Shown piece by piece: positions 11,402 through 22,288 of a stretch of DNA of 64,000 bases. The notes below the pieces were generated by a model that was not told the origin of the DNA, ran no database searches, and saw only the letters and a list, made by a program, of their open reading frames with translations. Source of the stretch: Nothopassalora personata (Eukaryota > Ascomycota > Dothideomycetes > Mycosphaerellales > Mycosphaerellaceae); the NCBI GenBank assembly GCA_033816765.1, contig CM066288.1:1984001-2048000 (forward strand). Direction: 5' to 3'. Within the stretch, counting starts at the first letter, position 1, and each line of letters opens with the position of its first letter. The translations under genes and the position numbers were made by a program.

Positions 11402-11436
11402 GGTTAGCTAGAGCTTCTCCGGATCGATCCGTAACA
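11395..11436 (-). repeat. truncated G0 LTR at the gene junction
   Basis: Matches the first 42 bp of the G0 LTR at 13,521-13,562 except TGG here versus TAG there, the expected RIP difference. On the minus strand it begins TGTTACGG. It marks the junction that removed the 5' end of the NRPS-like gene. Confidence 0.8.
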
Positions 11437-11511
11437 CCATCCCCCCTTTAGCCTAGCTTCGTCCCGAAGCTCTTATATAATAAATATGTCCCTAATTTAT
11501 GTTTCGTTAAC

Positions 11512-12063
11512 GATGTCGTCCTCTCGTAAACTATCCTCTAAGATTAGCTTATCCGTCCGTCGAACCCGCCTTACTAATAAGATCGAGTTACTTAGGGTCG
11601 TTATAGTCTAAAAATGCAGTCGCTGCGTCGCAAAGGATATCGCCTGCCGCGTACATATCTTATCTAGAAAGTGTAGTGCTTATGTTCGTTTAAACTATAA
11701 GGGTTGCGACATTATTGTGTCGGAAGGCGACTAGTCCCGCCTACGAAAACAGCGCGCCGCTCTAGAGGAGAAAATGTCGTTATATCTACGTAGAATACGC
11801 GAGTTGCGGGCGACACTCTAGCGCCTCTAAGAGGAAGAAGCTACCGCGTAGGAAAAGAAGTCCCGCCTTTAGAAGGAGATAGATCTGCTCGAGAGCCGTG
11901 AGGCCGAGGCGTTGTCCGTCGAGAAGTCCCTTCTCGAGGAGCAAGAGTCGGTAGAGCCTAGTCGTACTCCCGTATTACCGGTTCCTATCCTTCCTTAGTC
12001 GTCCCTCGAGGAAGTGCCGGATACCTTCTAGTCTAATCTCTGTTTCGATCTAGAAGCCGTATC
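11512..12063 (+). pseudogene. antisense cysteine-rich/coiled-coil frame in G0
   Basis: Starts MSSSRKLSSKISLSVRRTR. A cysteine cluster of the form CSRC...C...C...GCD is followed by a long charged coiled coil (AALEEKMSLYLRRIRELRATL), broken by TAG/TAA codons. Similar cysteine-plus-coiled-coil proteins of unknown function are common in fungal repeats. At 12,064 the frame meets GTAAGT, and a TTAAC branch-like site and CTAG acceptor end a possible 56-nt intron at 12,119. It runs opposite to the gag frame of the same element. Function unknown. Confidence 0.55.
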
Positions 12064-12239
12064 GTAAGTTGTTGTCCCGTAGCCTGTTCCGTGTCGTCGC
12101 GTTAACTTCTATGTCCTAGGTTATTAAATTAAGAAGCCGCTATTTAATGCCTTTATCGTTAGGTCGTTTCTACTAGGTAGATTTCGAGAGAAAGCTCTTG
12201 TATTCCTAGTATGTATTCTCTTCGCGAATTATTGCGTTA

Positions 12240-13084
12240 AACTCGCGGCTAACTATATTCTTTTTCTTGCAGTTCCTTATATAATGGCCTTGCTCGCTAT
12301 ATACGTAGTAGGTAGAACCTTTACTCTTTAGCCCCCTTCCTATCCTACGTTCCGTTACGTCCAATTCTATCGGGTCTCCGTAACTATTAGGGTCCTAACT
12401 TCTAGCCTTAAAGCCCCCTCTTCCGCCCGCGGCGGGTCTCTAGTATCTAGGCTGTACGTGTCGGTCGTACCTCAACTCCTAGAGCCTTTCGTCGATCTCC
12501 TTTACTACCTTAATTATCGCCCCTAGCGTAATAACGCTAGCGTTTCGGGATAGTTCGGCTTTAACGTTATCCTTTAGCCCGAGGTAGAACTATAATCGTA
12601 AAGCTACGTCGTTCTATTCTAGGTCGGCGGTATATCCTTAGAACTCTAAGGCGTACAGCGCTATAGAAGTAGTCTATCGAAGTTATCGGATATGTCGGTC
12701 GGCGTATACCTCCTTATTTGGTATCCCGTATAGATTATCGAGTTTCGTCTTAAACTCGTCGTAGTCGTAGAAAATTTTTCGAGTTTCCGTCTTAGGTGTT
12801 TCTCCCTTACCCTAGTTATATAGCTAGTCCTTAAGGTATAGTCGGAATCCTCTAGCTGCTTTTCCTCGTAGGAAGGATGCGGCGTATAAGACCTTGCTAG
12901 CCTCGCCTTAAAACTAGTGTGCGTTAAAGTAAAGGTACAACTAAACCTACAGTTAAAAAGCCTCTAGTTTATCCTTAGTCCCGTCGAACGTCTCCGGCGT
13001 GGACACCTTAGGTGCACGGTAGTAGTCTAATAGGTTTAGCATGCCTATAGGAGTGTTGTTCTTACTGCTTCCTATAATCGACAT
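12240..13084 (-). pseudogene. G0 gag
   Basis: Reads from ATG at 13,084 as a Ty3-type Gag: ETFDGTKDKLEAF, then FYDYDEFKTKLDNLYGIPN, and a conserved helical part ending NASVITLGAIIKVVKEIDERL. Frequent TAG/TAA codons replace Trp and Gln. The C-terminal limit is unclear because damage increases leftwards and the antisense cysteine-rich frame comes close. Confidence 0.7.
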
Positions 13085-13194
13085 TTCGCTTATTCGTTCC
13101 GTAATGCCAGTTGACTATAGCTATTGTCGTAACGGACTCCGGGTAGCGTCTCTCCTAGATATATGCAAAGGGCCCTAGTAGTGGTGCTTAAAGT

Positions 13195-13562
13195 TGTTAG
13201 GAACCGCTGTACGTTATCCTAACCGGGCTTAGATCTTTATAGAGATGTCTCGAACGTTAAGAAGGTAGTGGTCCTAAACAGTATATAGTGTATACTTAAA
13301 ATGAGTTGAGCACGAGGCTCCTATCTATACTCGTAAAGAAGCGTCGTCTATATAGTGCTATGTCTTAGCGTAACTGATTAGTCGGATTAGTTAATCTGTC
13401 CTGCTCTCTCTACTCTGTTATAGAGCACATAGATTAGAGAGAGCACTCTACATATCGGATCCTTCCACTAGTGTATAGGCATCGATTAGTTAGGCATCGA
13501 TTAGTTAGCTAGAGCTTCTCCGCGATTAGTTAGCTAGAGCTTCTCCGGATCGATCCGTAACA
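13195..13562 (-). repeat. G0 5' LTR (368 bp)
   Basis: On the minus strand it runs TGTTACGG...CCTAACA. The last roughly 250 bp align with the solo LTR at 57,937-58,252, for example the shared GATAACGTACAGCGGTTCC before the end. The start holds short tandem copies of CGATTAGTTAG absent from the solo LTR. It is partly RIP-mutated. Confidence 0.85.
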
Positions 13563-13779
13563 GGCGTGTAGTTCTAGGCATAGAAATCTATACTAATTAG
13601 CGTACTGCTAGAGAAGGATCTAGTTAGATACGTAATCTATAATCTAGACTAGGTTGACCTAAAGTACGCTCTAAACAGGGTAGCTTATAATTAACCTTAA
13701 GATGCAACTAAGAATGTCTAAGATAAGACTGCCTAGAATAAAGCCCCTTAGGACATTACTAGTAGTGTAGGATACAAAG

Positions 13780-16700
13780 CTGCCTATAAGCGATAGAAGA
13801 AAGAGGATATATAAGCATATAGCATTATTATAGCTAGATTGGATTCTACCCTAAGGCTAAACTTTAGAGATATAGACAAGTTAGCTAAGGAATTGTATAA
13901 TTTAATTAAGGCAATATATAAGCTAGTTATTACAATTAATCTATATAACACTCTAAAGGCAGTTAGGCACATTAAACTAGATGCTACAAGACCTAATATA
14001 TTAAAGTACTATAAAGACTTTTAAGTATAGGTAAATAATAACGAGACTGCTATAGAGCAATTTATTAGATCTTCCCTAGTTAATAACAAGTTAAGGCTCA
14101 AATCCTTTTTTGTCCTCCTAGATAGCATCTATAGATTGTACTTTATTAAAGGTCTAAACTATATCGAATAGCTTAGGACATAGAGACATAACAATCCCCT
14201 AGAATTAACTACCCTAGAGAGAATGTTTATAACCCTTAGGAAGGAGTAAGTACCTACTACCTACAAGCCTAGCAATAGCTTTATTAGAGCATTCTTAAGT
14301 AAGAATAATAATAAGCAGTGCATACAGTGCTTACATAAGCATACTAACGCGAACTGCTATAAGTAGCATCTAGAGAAGAATCCTAGGAACAGGTCTAAGA
14401 AGGGTAAAGACACCCTAAAGGATAGGGTAAAGAAGGTAAAGGGCAGTAAATCCCCTAGGAAGAGGATTGCTATAGCAATTAATAACTAGTTAGACTTATT
14501 ATCTAATTAGGAGCATAGCTCTAATAGTAATAGGGACTAGAGATAACTACATAGGAGGTCTAGAGTAGCTATTATAGTTACACAACTAGTATATATAGGA
14601 AGGATAGTAGCTACCGCATTCAACCTAATGTTAATAGACAAAGTCTATAATATAGGCACATCCTTCTATATCTATAATAATCTTATAGACCTTTAAAATG
14701 TTAGGCTAAGACTAAGGCCTATATGCTTCTTATAGGCCGTTAGGTAAGGATCTCTTACGACTAAAGGAGAATTGGAGTAGGTCATAAAGAACTATCTTAG
14801 CTAAGAGACTACCCTCCTCCTTCGTAATATACTTTACTTACTAGAGTTAGATACGATACTAATCTCTATAGAACTCCTATATAAGAAACATAGAGTTTAC
14901 CTAGATAGACTATCCAAAATGCTGTTCTAGAAGGACAAGCCTACAGGCTTAGTTAAGATAATAAAAAATGTTATTGTCTTTAGGAACCTTAGGGTAAAGA
15001 GGGGTTCTAGGAAGGATAAAGATAGATTAGTACTAAAAGGACTTGCTACTCTTGCATTTACTAAGCTAAGAACTAATACAGTTAGATAGCATTAAAGGCT
15101 TAGGCATATTAGGAGTATATTACTTAATACTACAAAAGAAGCAGTTAAGGGCCTAGAAGATGTTAATACTATAGAGTTAGGGCATTATAAGACTTATAAG
15201 CTTATAAGGTTATAAAGAGTTGTTTTAAGAATCCCTAGGAGACCTACACTAGAGGCATTGGATGAAATCTATACTAACCTAGTTAGTCTAATTACTCTAC
15301 TCTCTTATAATAGTTACGTATATTGCCTTATGCTTACGTGTACTAAAACTAGGATAAGATAGTGCTTACTACTTCTAAAGAAAAGTGATACTCTAATAGT
15401 AATTAAGACTTAGCTTACTATAATGTAGAACTACTATAAGAAGAAACCTAAGATCTAGTTCTTAGATAGTAGTAGGGAATTCAACAACATTAAACTTAGA
15501 ACATATACCTAATATAAAGGGATTAGATAGGATTTTACATTAATATACACACCTAAGTAGAATGGAATTGCTAAAGCTTCGAACAAAGTTATTATTAAGA
15601 AGGCTAGAGCCATGCTTATAGACTCTAGCTTACTATAGAACCTCTAGCCCTAGGCTATGGATTTTATATACTATATCACGAACCGCCTCTTCAACTTAAT
15701 AATAAAAAATGTACTATAGATTAACTTTAAGAAGGACCTAGGCATTAATGTTAAAGAGATAGACTTAAGGAATGTAAGGAGGTTTAGATATAAAGTATAT
15801 AAACATAACGACAATTATACTAAGTCTAAAAAGTTCTCTATAAGGGCGGACATATAGTAGCATATAGGATTCTAGGGTAGTTTATTAACTAACTACCTAC
15901 TATAGAAGCTATAGTAGGAGAAGGGAAAATAGGTCTATAAGATAACCTATTCCCCCTATATAACTTTTAATAAAGATTTCTTATAGAACTCGCAATACTA
16001 AATCCCTATAGGTAAGTAGGTCGCTTAGGGGGAGTAGACAGTGTAGACTGTTAAGAGCTCCTAGCTTACTACTAGTAATAAGTATGCTGTCCTAGATAAC
16101 GAGATTACCTTCCTTAGACATCCCTATAATAACCCTAAGGACCCTTACTATAAAGGTATTTATATGCCTTATAAAGGGCTACACGAGCTAGAAGCGAGTC
16201 ACTAACCCTATAAACCTTTAAGGGGAGCTATATAGCTAGAGGGGGAGCTATAGTAGTATAGTAACTAACCTAAAACATAAAGGGCTTCGTAACAAGACTC
16301 CCCTAACTAAGGTTAGTCTTAGGGGGAGCATAGGATAGAAGATTTACGTCTACTATTTAGAGACATATCCCCCTAGCTCTAGGAACAGTCTCCTATAGAG
16401 CACACCTAGCTCTAGGAACAATCTCCTATAGAGCACACCTAGCTCTAGGAACAATCTCCTATAGAGCATACCTAGCTCTAGGAACAATCCCCTATAGAGT
16501 ATAAGCCTTAGACTTTATAGTCTAAAGAGCTATACTAAGAAGACATAGCCCTAGCTATATAAGAAGACCCTAACTAGGCTATAACACTATTCTACCCTGC
16601 CCTACACATTAGTAAGAGGAAGAGAGATAGGACTTATAAGCCTATAAAGACTAAATAAGCTAAGGTCTATCCTAAGCTAACTAGGAGAAGTTTAAGATAG

Positions 16701-17111
16701 AATAGATCCTATTATAATTATAGTAAACTTAAGAAAGTATTCGCTACAATAGCTATAGATAATATAAAGAAGGGGAAGCTTATAGATCCTACTACCCTAA
16801 CTGAAGCATTAAATAGACCTAATAGAGCTAAATAGATTAGGGCAATTAGAAAGGAATTTAACTCCTTAGAAGACATAGAATGTGTTATATAGATCCTATT
16901 ATAGAAAGTCCCTAAGGGTAGGAAACTGCTTATAGGAAAATGGGTTCTACACTATAAGTATCTTCCTAATAGGTCTATTAAGAAGCGTAGAGCTAGATAG
17001 GTAGTAAAGGGATTTACTTAAAAGTAAGGGATAGACTATGTTAAAACCTTTACTCTAATCCTAAGGCTACTAATAAGTAGGATTCTCCTAGCCCTATACA
17101 CAGTTCTTAGC
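13780..17111 (+). pseudogene. C1 Copia gag-pol (RIP-damaged, 3'-truncated)
   Basis: Gag reads at 13,840-14,250 (LDSTLRLNFRDIDKLAKELYN). A zinc knuckle CIQCLHKHTNANC lies near 14,318. The integrase region shows DEIYTNLVSLITLL near 15,260, FLDSSREFNN near 15,460 and PKQNGIAKASNKVI near 15,555, the last being the Copia signature around the catalytic Glu. Reverse transcriptase starts near 16,740 (EALNRPNRAKQIRAIRKEFN, KWVLHYKYLPN) and stops before the YVDD motif. Many TAG codons stand for Trp/Gln. It cannot encode active protein. Confidence 0.85.
16372..16503 (+). repeat. 33-bp tandem repeat, four copies
   Basis: Units start at 16,372, 16,405, 16,438 and 16,471. The 33-bp period keeps the reading frame and encodes an 11-residue repeat of the type PSSRNNLLQST in the linker between integrase and reverse transcriptase of C1. 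Later units differ by a few bases. Confidence 0.9.
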
Positions 17112-17838
17112 TATTGATTGATTGATTATTCCATTAACGTGCTATTTGAGTCAAAGACTATGCAACACGGGTCTCGAGAACGAGACCAAAATTTGAGAGA
17201 AGGAGAAAAGCCCCGTCGTACCCCAGACGTAAAAACTCCTTAAAAGATGCGAGCAACGCTCGCTATTCGAACCGTAAATCGAATATATTGCGGCGTAGTA
17301 CGCGCGTACCCGGTAGTCGTGTCTTGTCGAGAATTGCGGTTTGTCGCCTTGCCCCGGGCGAGACAAGTTTTGCGCCCGTGTCTCGTTCTTGTTTTAAAAA
17401 GCCAAGCCGGCCGTACCCGTACGCACCGAGCAAAATCCCAAGAAACACCCGTTGCCTCTGTTTCAATCCAGTCGCGTTCTCCGGTCTCGAGTGTAGCTCC
17501 TCGGTCGCAGTGGCCTCGCTGTCGTCCCCCCCTCGGCCTCTCTTGGTTCCAGCCGTGCAGTATACGTGGTTTGCGCCCCTAAACGCCTCTCTTGGTTCCA
17601 GCCGGCAGTTTACGTGGTTTGCCGGGACGACAGGTAGACAGCGCCTTCGTTGTTCGAGCGACGTGTACGCTATGTACGTCGCTTTCCCTTCTCGCAGTTC
17701 CGGAGTTCTTGTTTGTAGATTTTGAGCGTATCTCGTTCGTTCGGTTCGTCCGACCTGTCTTTTCTTGTTTCGAGTCGAGTAGGCTTGTATTTTTCGAGAG
17801 AGAGAGTCTTAGTTTCTCTTCGTCGTAACGAAGATACT
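17112..17838 (-). mobile_element. R1 copy 1: RIP-free repeat with (AATC)n-like tail
   Basis: A sharply bounded block with normal TGG/CAG content between two RIP-damaged elements. On the minus strand it ends in an ATTCC/AATCAATCAATC-like tail, as non-LTR retrotransposons or SINEs do. It encodes nothing recognisable; open frames inside it are chance. Copy 2 (21,902-22,288) shares the tail end and about 385 bp at near identity, then stops, as expected for a 5'-truncated copy. A B-box-like GGTTCGAAT lies inside but no clear tRNA head was found. The class (LINE end versus SINE) is inferred. Confidence 0.6.
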
Positions 17839-17953
17839 TACGTCGTCCGCCGCGTGAAGGCGCTCTCTATAGGACGACAGTTCCTAGGATTTATCGTAAG
17901 CGTTATAGGCGTATCGATAGATAGGAGTAGTGTAGCCGTAATCGAGGAATAGC
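17839..17953 (+). mobile_element. fragment of G1 reverse transcriptase
   Basis: From 17,879 it matches G1c near 52,786-52,852 (FLGFIVSVIGVSIDR), in plus orientation. The first 40 bp have no assignment. It is cut on the left by R1 and on the right by the G1b LTR. Confidence 0.75.
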
Positions 17954-18151
17954 TATAAGGGTCTTAAGACTATAAGGGGATGTCGTAATGTATAGCACGC
18001 CTACGATCTTCTAATCGTAGATAAACTAAAGCTTACTTTCTTCTATCGACGCTATGCGCGTCTCCTAGTGTACGTATACGCGTTACGTGCGGCATGCTAA
18101 GCCGGGTATAGCCGCGTTACATATAAGGGTTAGCTATAGGCTACCCTTATA
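17954..18151 (-). repeat. G1b 3' LTR (198 bp)
   Basis: Same length and sequence family as the G1c LTRs (50,133-50,330 and 56,895-57,092) and the solo LTR (57,331-57,528). Plus-strand landmarks are GGGGATGTCGTAATG and, at the end, CTACCCTTATA. Confidence 0.9.
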
Positions 18152-18399
18152 ACTGCCTCCCCTTCTAGGCTAAGCTGCCCTTAGCTCGCGGCTTTAGGAG
18201 GTTCCTATATAAGTGATCTATCTACTTCTCGTAGATTCTGTTACTATGCGACCCGCCTACGGGTCTCGTGTATGTCGTTATCGTAGTGTAGGTAGGTGTA
18301 AAGTTATAGTTACCGGGTTAACTAACTCGAGGGTTTAAGAAGCGTACCCTCTCCCTCCTTTTCCTTCTTTTTTCCTTACACTACGTTCTCGTAGCGTAC

Positions 18400-19426
18400 T
18401 ACACCCGCACTACTAGCGATCTATTAGCTCCTCGCTAGCGACTACCTAGCGACCTGCTAGTACTACTATAGCTTTAGAGGAAGCTATCTAAGACTAGCTC
18501 CGCTAGGAGGCCCTTATAGGGGGCCTATTAGCACTACTAACACTATTAGTATAGATGTCTAGCGCGCTCGGCGCACTAGACACGCTAGCGAAGCGTAAGT
18601 TTAGCGTACTAGGGCCGTAGACCCCTAAGTCCTTACTAGCTAGGCGCCTAGGTACCGACATTAAGATATATATGCGCTATCTACTATACTTCGTAGCTAG
18701 TGCGTATTCGCTACGCTCTTCGCTTACGATACGCTTACTAATAGTATAGTAGACGAGTAGGATACGTATAATAGTGTTACTACCGGCGAGTTGCTTAAGA
18801 AGTATAGGCGCTATAGAGACATTAGGCACCCCTACGTTAGTAATACTAGCGTCGCCATCGCGTAGCTAGTAGCTCGCCTACGCGCCGCTCGCGCCTAGCG
18901 CAATAAGCTCATCTAGGGGCTTAGTAACCCTATTACTAAGTAAGAGTAGGATACTCTAGACTAGTAGTACGAGCTCTGCACCTAGCTAGGCGAGTAGATC
19001 CTAGAGGTAAGTGCTGCGCCTCGCTAGCGCTCCCTACGCTCGCCGTATGCGGCGTACTATCGCTCCCTATATAAATCGGCTAACCTCCTCCTAGGCTAAG
19101 AGGCAGTTCTCTACCTATAAGAATAAGCGTATAGGGGACACCCGCGTGCGCTCCGCTAGCGCCTCTACTACTACTACCCCCTCCTCCGCCGCCGCTACTA
19201 CGTCTATAGTTCTATAGTAAGAGTAGAACAGGGCCCTTAATAGGCTCTTTGAGCTCGGCCGTGCTATAAGTAACATACGTGTCGTATACGTGTCCTATGC
19301 TAACCGTAGTTATAGTTCCTATAGGCTAGGAACATCGATACTACCGCGGCCGATAGGGCCTTCTTACTACTAGCCCTACGGGGCGAGTATAATAAGGAGG
19401 ATAGTAAGGAGGATAATGACGAGTGA
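18400..19426 (+). pseudogene. antisense four-exon accessory gene of G1b
   Basis: Runs opposite to pol of its element. Exon 1 is about 18,400-18,699 (start unclear, with an ATG at 18,555), exon 2 is 18,753-19,006, exon 3 is 19,095-19,265 and exon 4 is 19,325-19,426, ending in TGA. Introns of 53, 88 and 59 nt end in TAG, with CTAAT or CTAAC branch sites. Donors are GTGCGT, GTAAGT and ATAAGT, the last being a RIP-damaged GTAAGT. Readable protein includes NSVTTGELLKKYRRYRD, an Ala/Arg-rich helix (LVARLRAARA) and an acidic end (EDSKEDNDE). Exon and intron lengths equal those of G1c. No domain recognised; function unknown. Confidence 0.7.
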
Positions 19427-19564
19427 TTGCGCGCTCCGCGCATGTTAGCCGCCTACTACGCGCCTATCTTCTATCTACGTAGCGCCGTAGTGCGCCTATA
19501 AAAGTTTATTTTTGAAATGAATACTCTTCTCTCTACTCTTCTCTCTCTCCTTACCTCCCTCTCT

Positions 19565-21901
19565 AATGTTATTACTATCGGGGGTGTAGGTCCTTATATC
19601 TAGCTACCGGAGGGTTAAGGCCTAAATGTATAACTATGCGCGTAGCCTTCGCGGATCCTTCCGCCGGCTTACACCGTCTTCGCTAACGCCTTATATTCGG
19701 CTACTATGCGCGTAGCATTCGTAAGTCCTTATACTAGCTCCTAGCTGTCGTACTCTTCTAGCTAGCCCTTCTATCGTACTAGGTACTACACTTTACCCTT
19801 ATGCTTACGCTTCCCTAGTACTACCTCTACTTTATATTCCCCGTCCTTATTCGCGAGGGCTATAGTGCCTCTATCCTTCTCGCTACCCGCGTACGGCTCG
19901 AGGAGGGATACATAGAATACATTATAAATTCTTAAGTCGGCTAGTAGTACTAGGCGGTACGCCTACGAACCGATAGCGTCGACAATGCGGTACGGTCTAA
20001 TAAACTTCGGACCTATCTTCTTCTTCGGTAATACTAACCTTAGGTTCTTCGTAGATAATAAGACTATATTGCCTACGCGATAGCTCTTAGCCTTATGAGT
20101 CTTATGATAGTAGCGAGTCTAATCGGCTACTACGATTTCCTAACGCTTCGTAAGCGTAGCGCGCATCTCTCGCATGCGGTTAACTGAGTCTACCGCTACT
20201 AGTACCTCCCCTTCCCGGATCTCGCCTCGAGATCCTATAGGTGTTAGGGCAATCTTAGGTCTCTAACTATACGCTATCTCGAATGGGCTTATGCGTAGCG
20301 TAGGGTAGACGCTATTATTACATGCGAATTTAGTAATAGCTAGCTACTTAGCCTACTCTATCTAGTTCTCGCTATAGTAATAACGAAGGTACTATTCTAA
20401 GGTTTAGTTTACCCTCTTAGTCTAGCCGTTAGTCTAAGGGTAGAAAGCTATAGATAGCTTACGCTTTACCTACGCCTCGAAGTAGAAGTTACTCTAGAAC
20501 TTACTCGTAAACACTAACCCGCGGTTACTTACTATGCCCGCTAGTACACTATAATGCCGTACGACTTCGTCTCGCAAGATCCTCGTAAGCTCCGCCGCTA
20601 TACATATCTTAGTCGTAGGAATGTATATGTTCATTTTAGAGTAGCGGTCGACGATTACTAGGATCGCATTATACACGCATTCTCCTCGCTTACTTAGCGG
20701 CAGGTCCGTAATGAAATCTATAGTAATTTCCTACTATAGACCGTCTAGCCTAGGTAGTAGCTATAGCTCGCCGTAGGGTCGATAGCGCCTCGCCTTCGAG
20801 GTCTAACAAGCCCTATAGTTGCTAATATACTCCCTTACATCCTTACTAAGTAATTCCTACTAGTAATAACGTCGTAGTAGCTCTTTAGTCTTTACCTTAC
20901 TAAAGTGTCCTACTAGTAGGTCGTTATAATACATATAGAGTAGCTGTACTCTTACTACATAGTCTTCGGGTACTATAATCGCGTTCCCGCGATAGACTAA
21001 CCCGTCTTTTATATACTAGTCCTTAGCGTCCCCTTCGCTAGGCGCCTACGATAAGTATACGATACACCTATCGTCTCTCCCCTACGCGATTTTCATTAGT
21101 AGTGTAAGCAGTTTACCTAGGCCGCCCTACATTATTATAGCGTACACTCTTACTAGTAGCGATCGGGTCCCCTACGGCTTTTAGGTTCCTACTACTATTG
21201 TCGTCGCCTCATCCTATATCTTCTCGTAGGTAGCGGTTACGCGCCTTACTATAGGCTCGTCCTTATTTAATAGGGATTCCTTCTAGAAAGATAGCTTACT
21301 TTATAGCGTAGGAAGCAAGTTTGACGTCTACTACGCTACGCGTACGTAGTTACTACGTCGCGATAGCGCATCGGCTAGGTTACTCTTCCCCGACCTATAC
21401 TCTACTACGAAGTCGAAAGGTTATAGAAACGTCGCCTATCGAGCTTACCTCCCGTTTAGCTACTTTACTATTATAAAACCCTATAGGTTCGTATAGTCGA
21501 CTAGTACCTAAACCGTATACAATGCGCCTTCGAGGTACGGTCGCTAATGCTTAAATGCCTCTACTACTACTAGTAGCTCTTAGTTATAGGTCTTATAATT
21601 GCACTCGGTAGGTATTATCTTACGAGAATAGAAGGTAATTGGATGCTACTCCGTCCTAAATAGCTAAGAGATAATGCCTATAATCGCAAAACCTAAGGCA
21701 TCCGTCTTAACCCTCGTACGTAACGAAGGGTCGAAGTGCCTTAGGATAGGTGCTCCGAGGAACCTAGCTTTTAGCCGTTAGAACGCTTACTCCTCGTAAG
21801 CGGACTATATAAGAGGCCTCTACTTCTTACTATTCTTACATCTCTTTAGTAGGTCTATTAATAGCTTCGCAATCCTCGAGTACCCTTCGACGAAGCGCCT
21901 A
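19565..21901 (-). pseudogene. G1b pol C-terminal half (RNase H, integrase, chromodomain)
   Basis: Minus-strand frame with the RNase H/integrase linker (VVEYRSGKSNLADALSRR), the integrase core (DFITDLPLSKRG, VIVDRYSKMN, then VSNRGLVFTSKF and AFYPQTNGQTKRVN) and a C-terminal chromodomain-like tail. Damage is by TAG codons. An intact 60-codon stretch survives at 20,494-20,676. Confidence 0.85.
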
Positions 21902-22288
21902 TATTGATTGATTATTCCATTAACGTGCTATTTGAGTCAAAGACTATGCAACACGGGTCTCGAGAACGAGACCAAAATTTGAGAGAAGGAGAAAAGCCCC
22001 GTCGTACCCCGGACGTAAAAACTCCTTAAAAGATGCGAGCAACGCTCGCTATTCGAACCGTAAATCGAATATATTGCGGCGTAGTACGCGCGTACCCGGT
22101 AGTCGTGTCTTGTCGAGAATTGCGGTTTGTCGCCTTGCCCCGGGCGAGACAAGTTTTGCGCCCGTGTCTCGTTCTTGTTTTAAAAAGCCAAGCCGGCCGT
22201 ACCCGTACGCACCGAGCAAAATCCCAAGAAACACCCGTTGCCTCTGTTTCAAATCCAGTCGCGTTCTCCGGTCTCGAGTGTAGCTCCT
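21902..22288 (-). mobile_element. R1 copy 2, 5'-truncated
   Basis: Nearly identical to R1 copy 1 over about 385 bp. I saw one CA/CG difference, one single-base indel and one fewer tail unit. It stops at 22,288 against G1a sequence. The element on its left (G1b) is minus and the one on its right (G1a) is plus, so the copy sits at an inversion junction. Confidence 0.8.

Larger units (their letters stand above)
11401..13562 (-). mobile_element. G0: short Ty3-type LTR element with gag but no visible pol
   Basis: Minus-oriented element. Its 5' LTR is 13,195-13,562. At the other end only about 36-42 bp of LTR start remain (11,395-11,436), abutting the NRPS-like gene. The interior, about 1.8 kb, holds a gag frame on the minus strand and a cysteine-rich frame on the plus strand. 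No protease, reverse transcriptase or integrase is seen, so it is either non-autonomous or internally deleted. The interior is RIP-damaged, while the LTR stub against the gene is not. Confidence 0.75.
13563..17111 (+). mobile_element. C1: truncated Ty1/Copia element
   Basis: Plus-strand Copia polyprotein remnant without recognisable LTRs. It begins next to the G0 LTR and ends inside reverse transcriptase where repeat R1 starts. Domain order is gag, zinc knuckle, protease region, integrase, linker, reverse transcriptase, which is the Copia order. Confidence 0.85.
17954..21901 (-). mobile_element. G1b: minus-strand chromovirus, 5' part missing
   Basis: From right to left it holds reverse transcriptase/RNase H, integrase and chromodomain on the minus strand, then an antisense gene on the plus strand, then the 3' LTR. 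It begins abruptly at the equivalent of G1c 52,909, so gag, protease, most of reverse transcriptase and the 5' LTR are absent. A polypurine tract (GGGGAGGCAGT on the minus strand) precedes the LTR. Confidence 0.85.

Noticed and set aside
17247..17952. Small ORFs within R1 copy 1.
   Set aside because: Several short frames overlap on both strands with no motif, and the shared part in copy 2 keeps no consistent frame beyond it.
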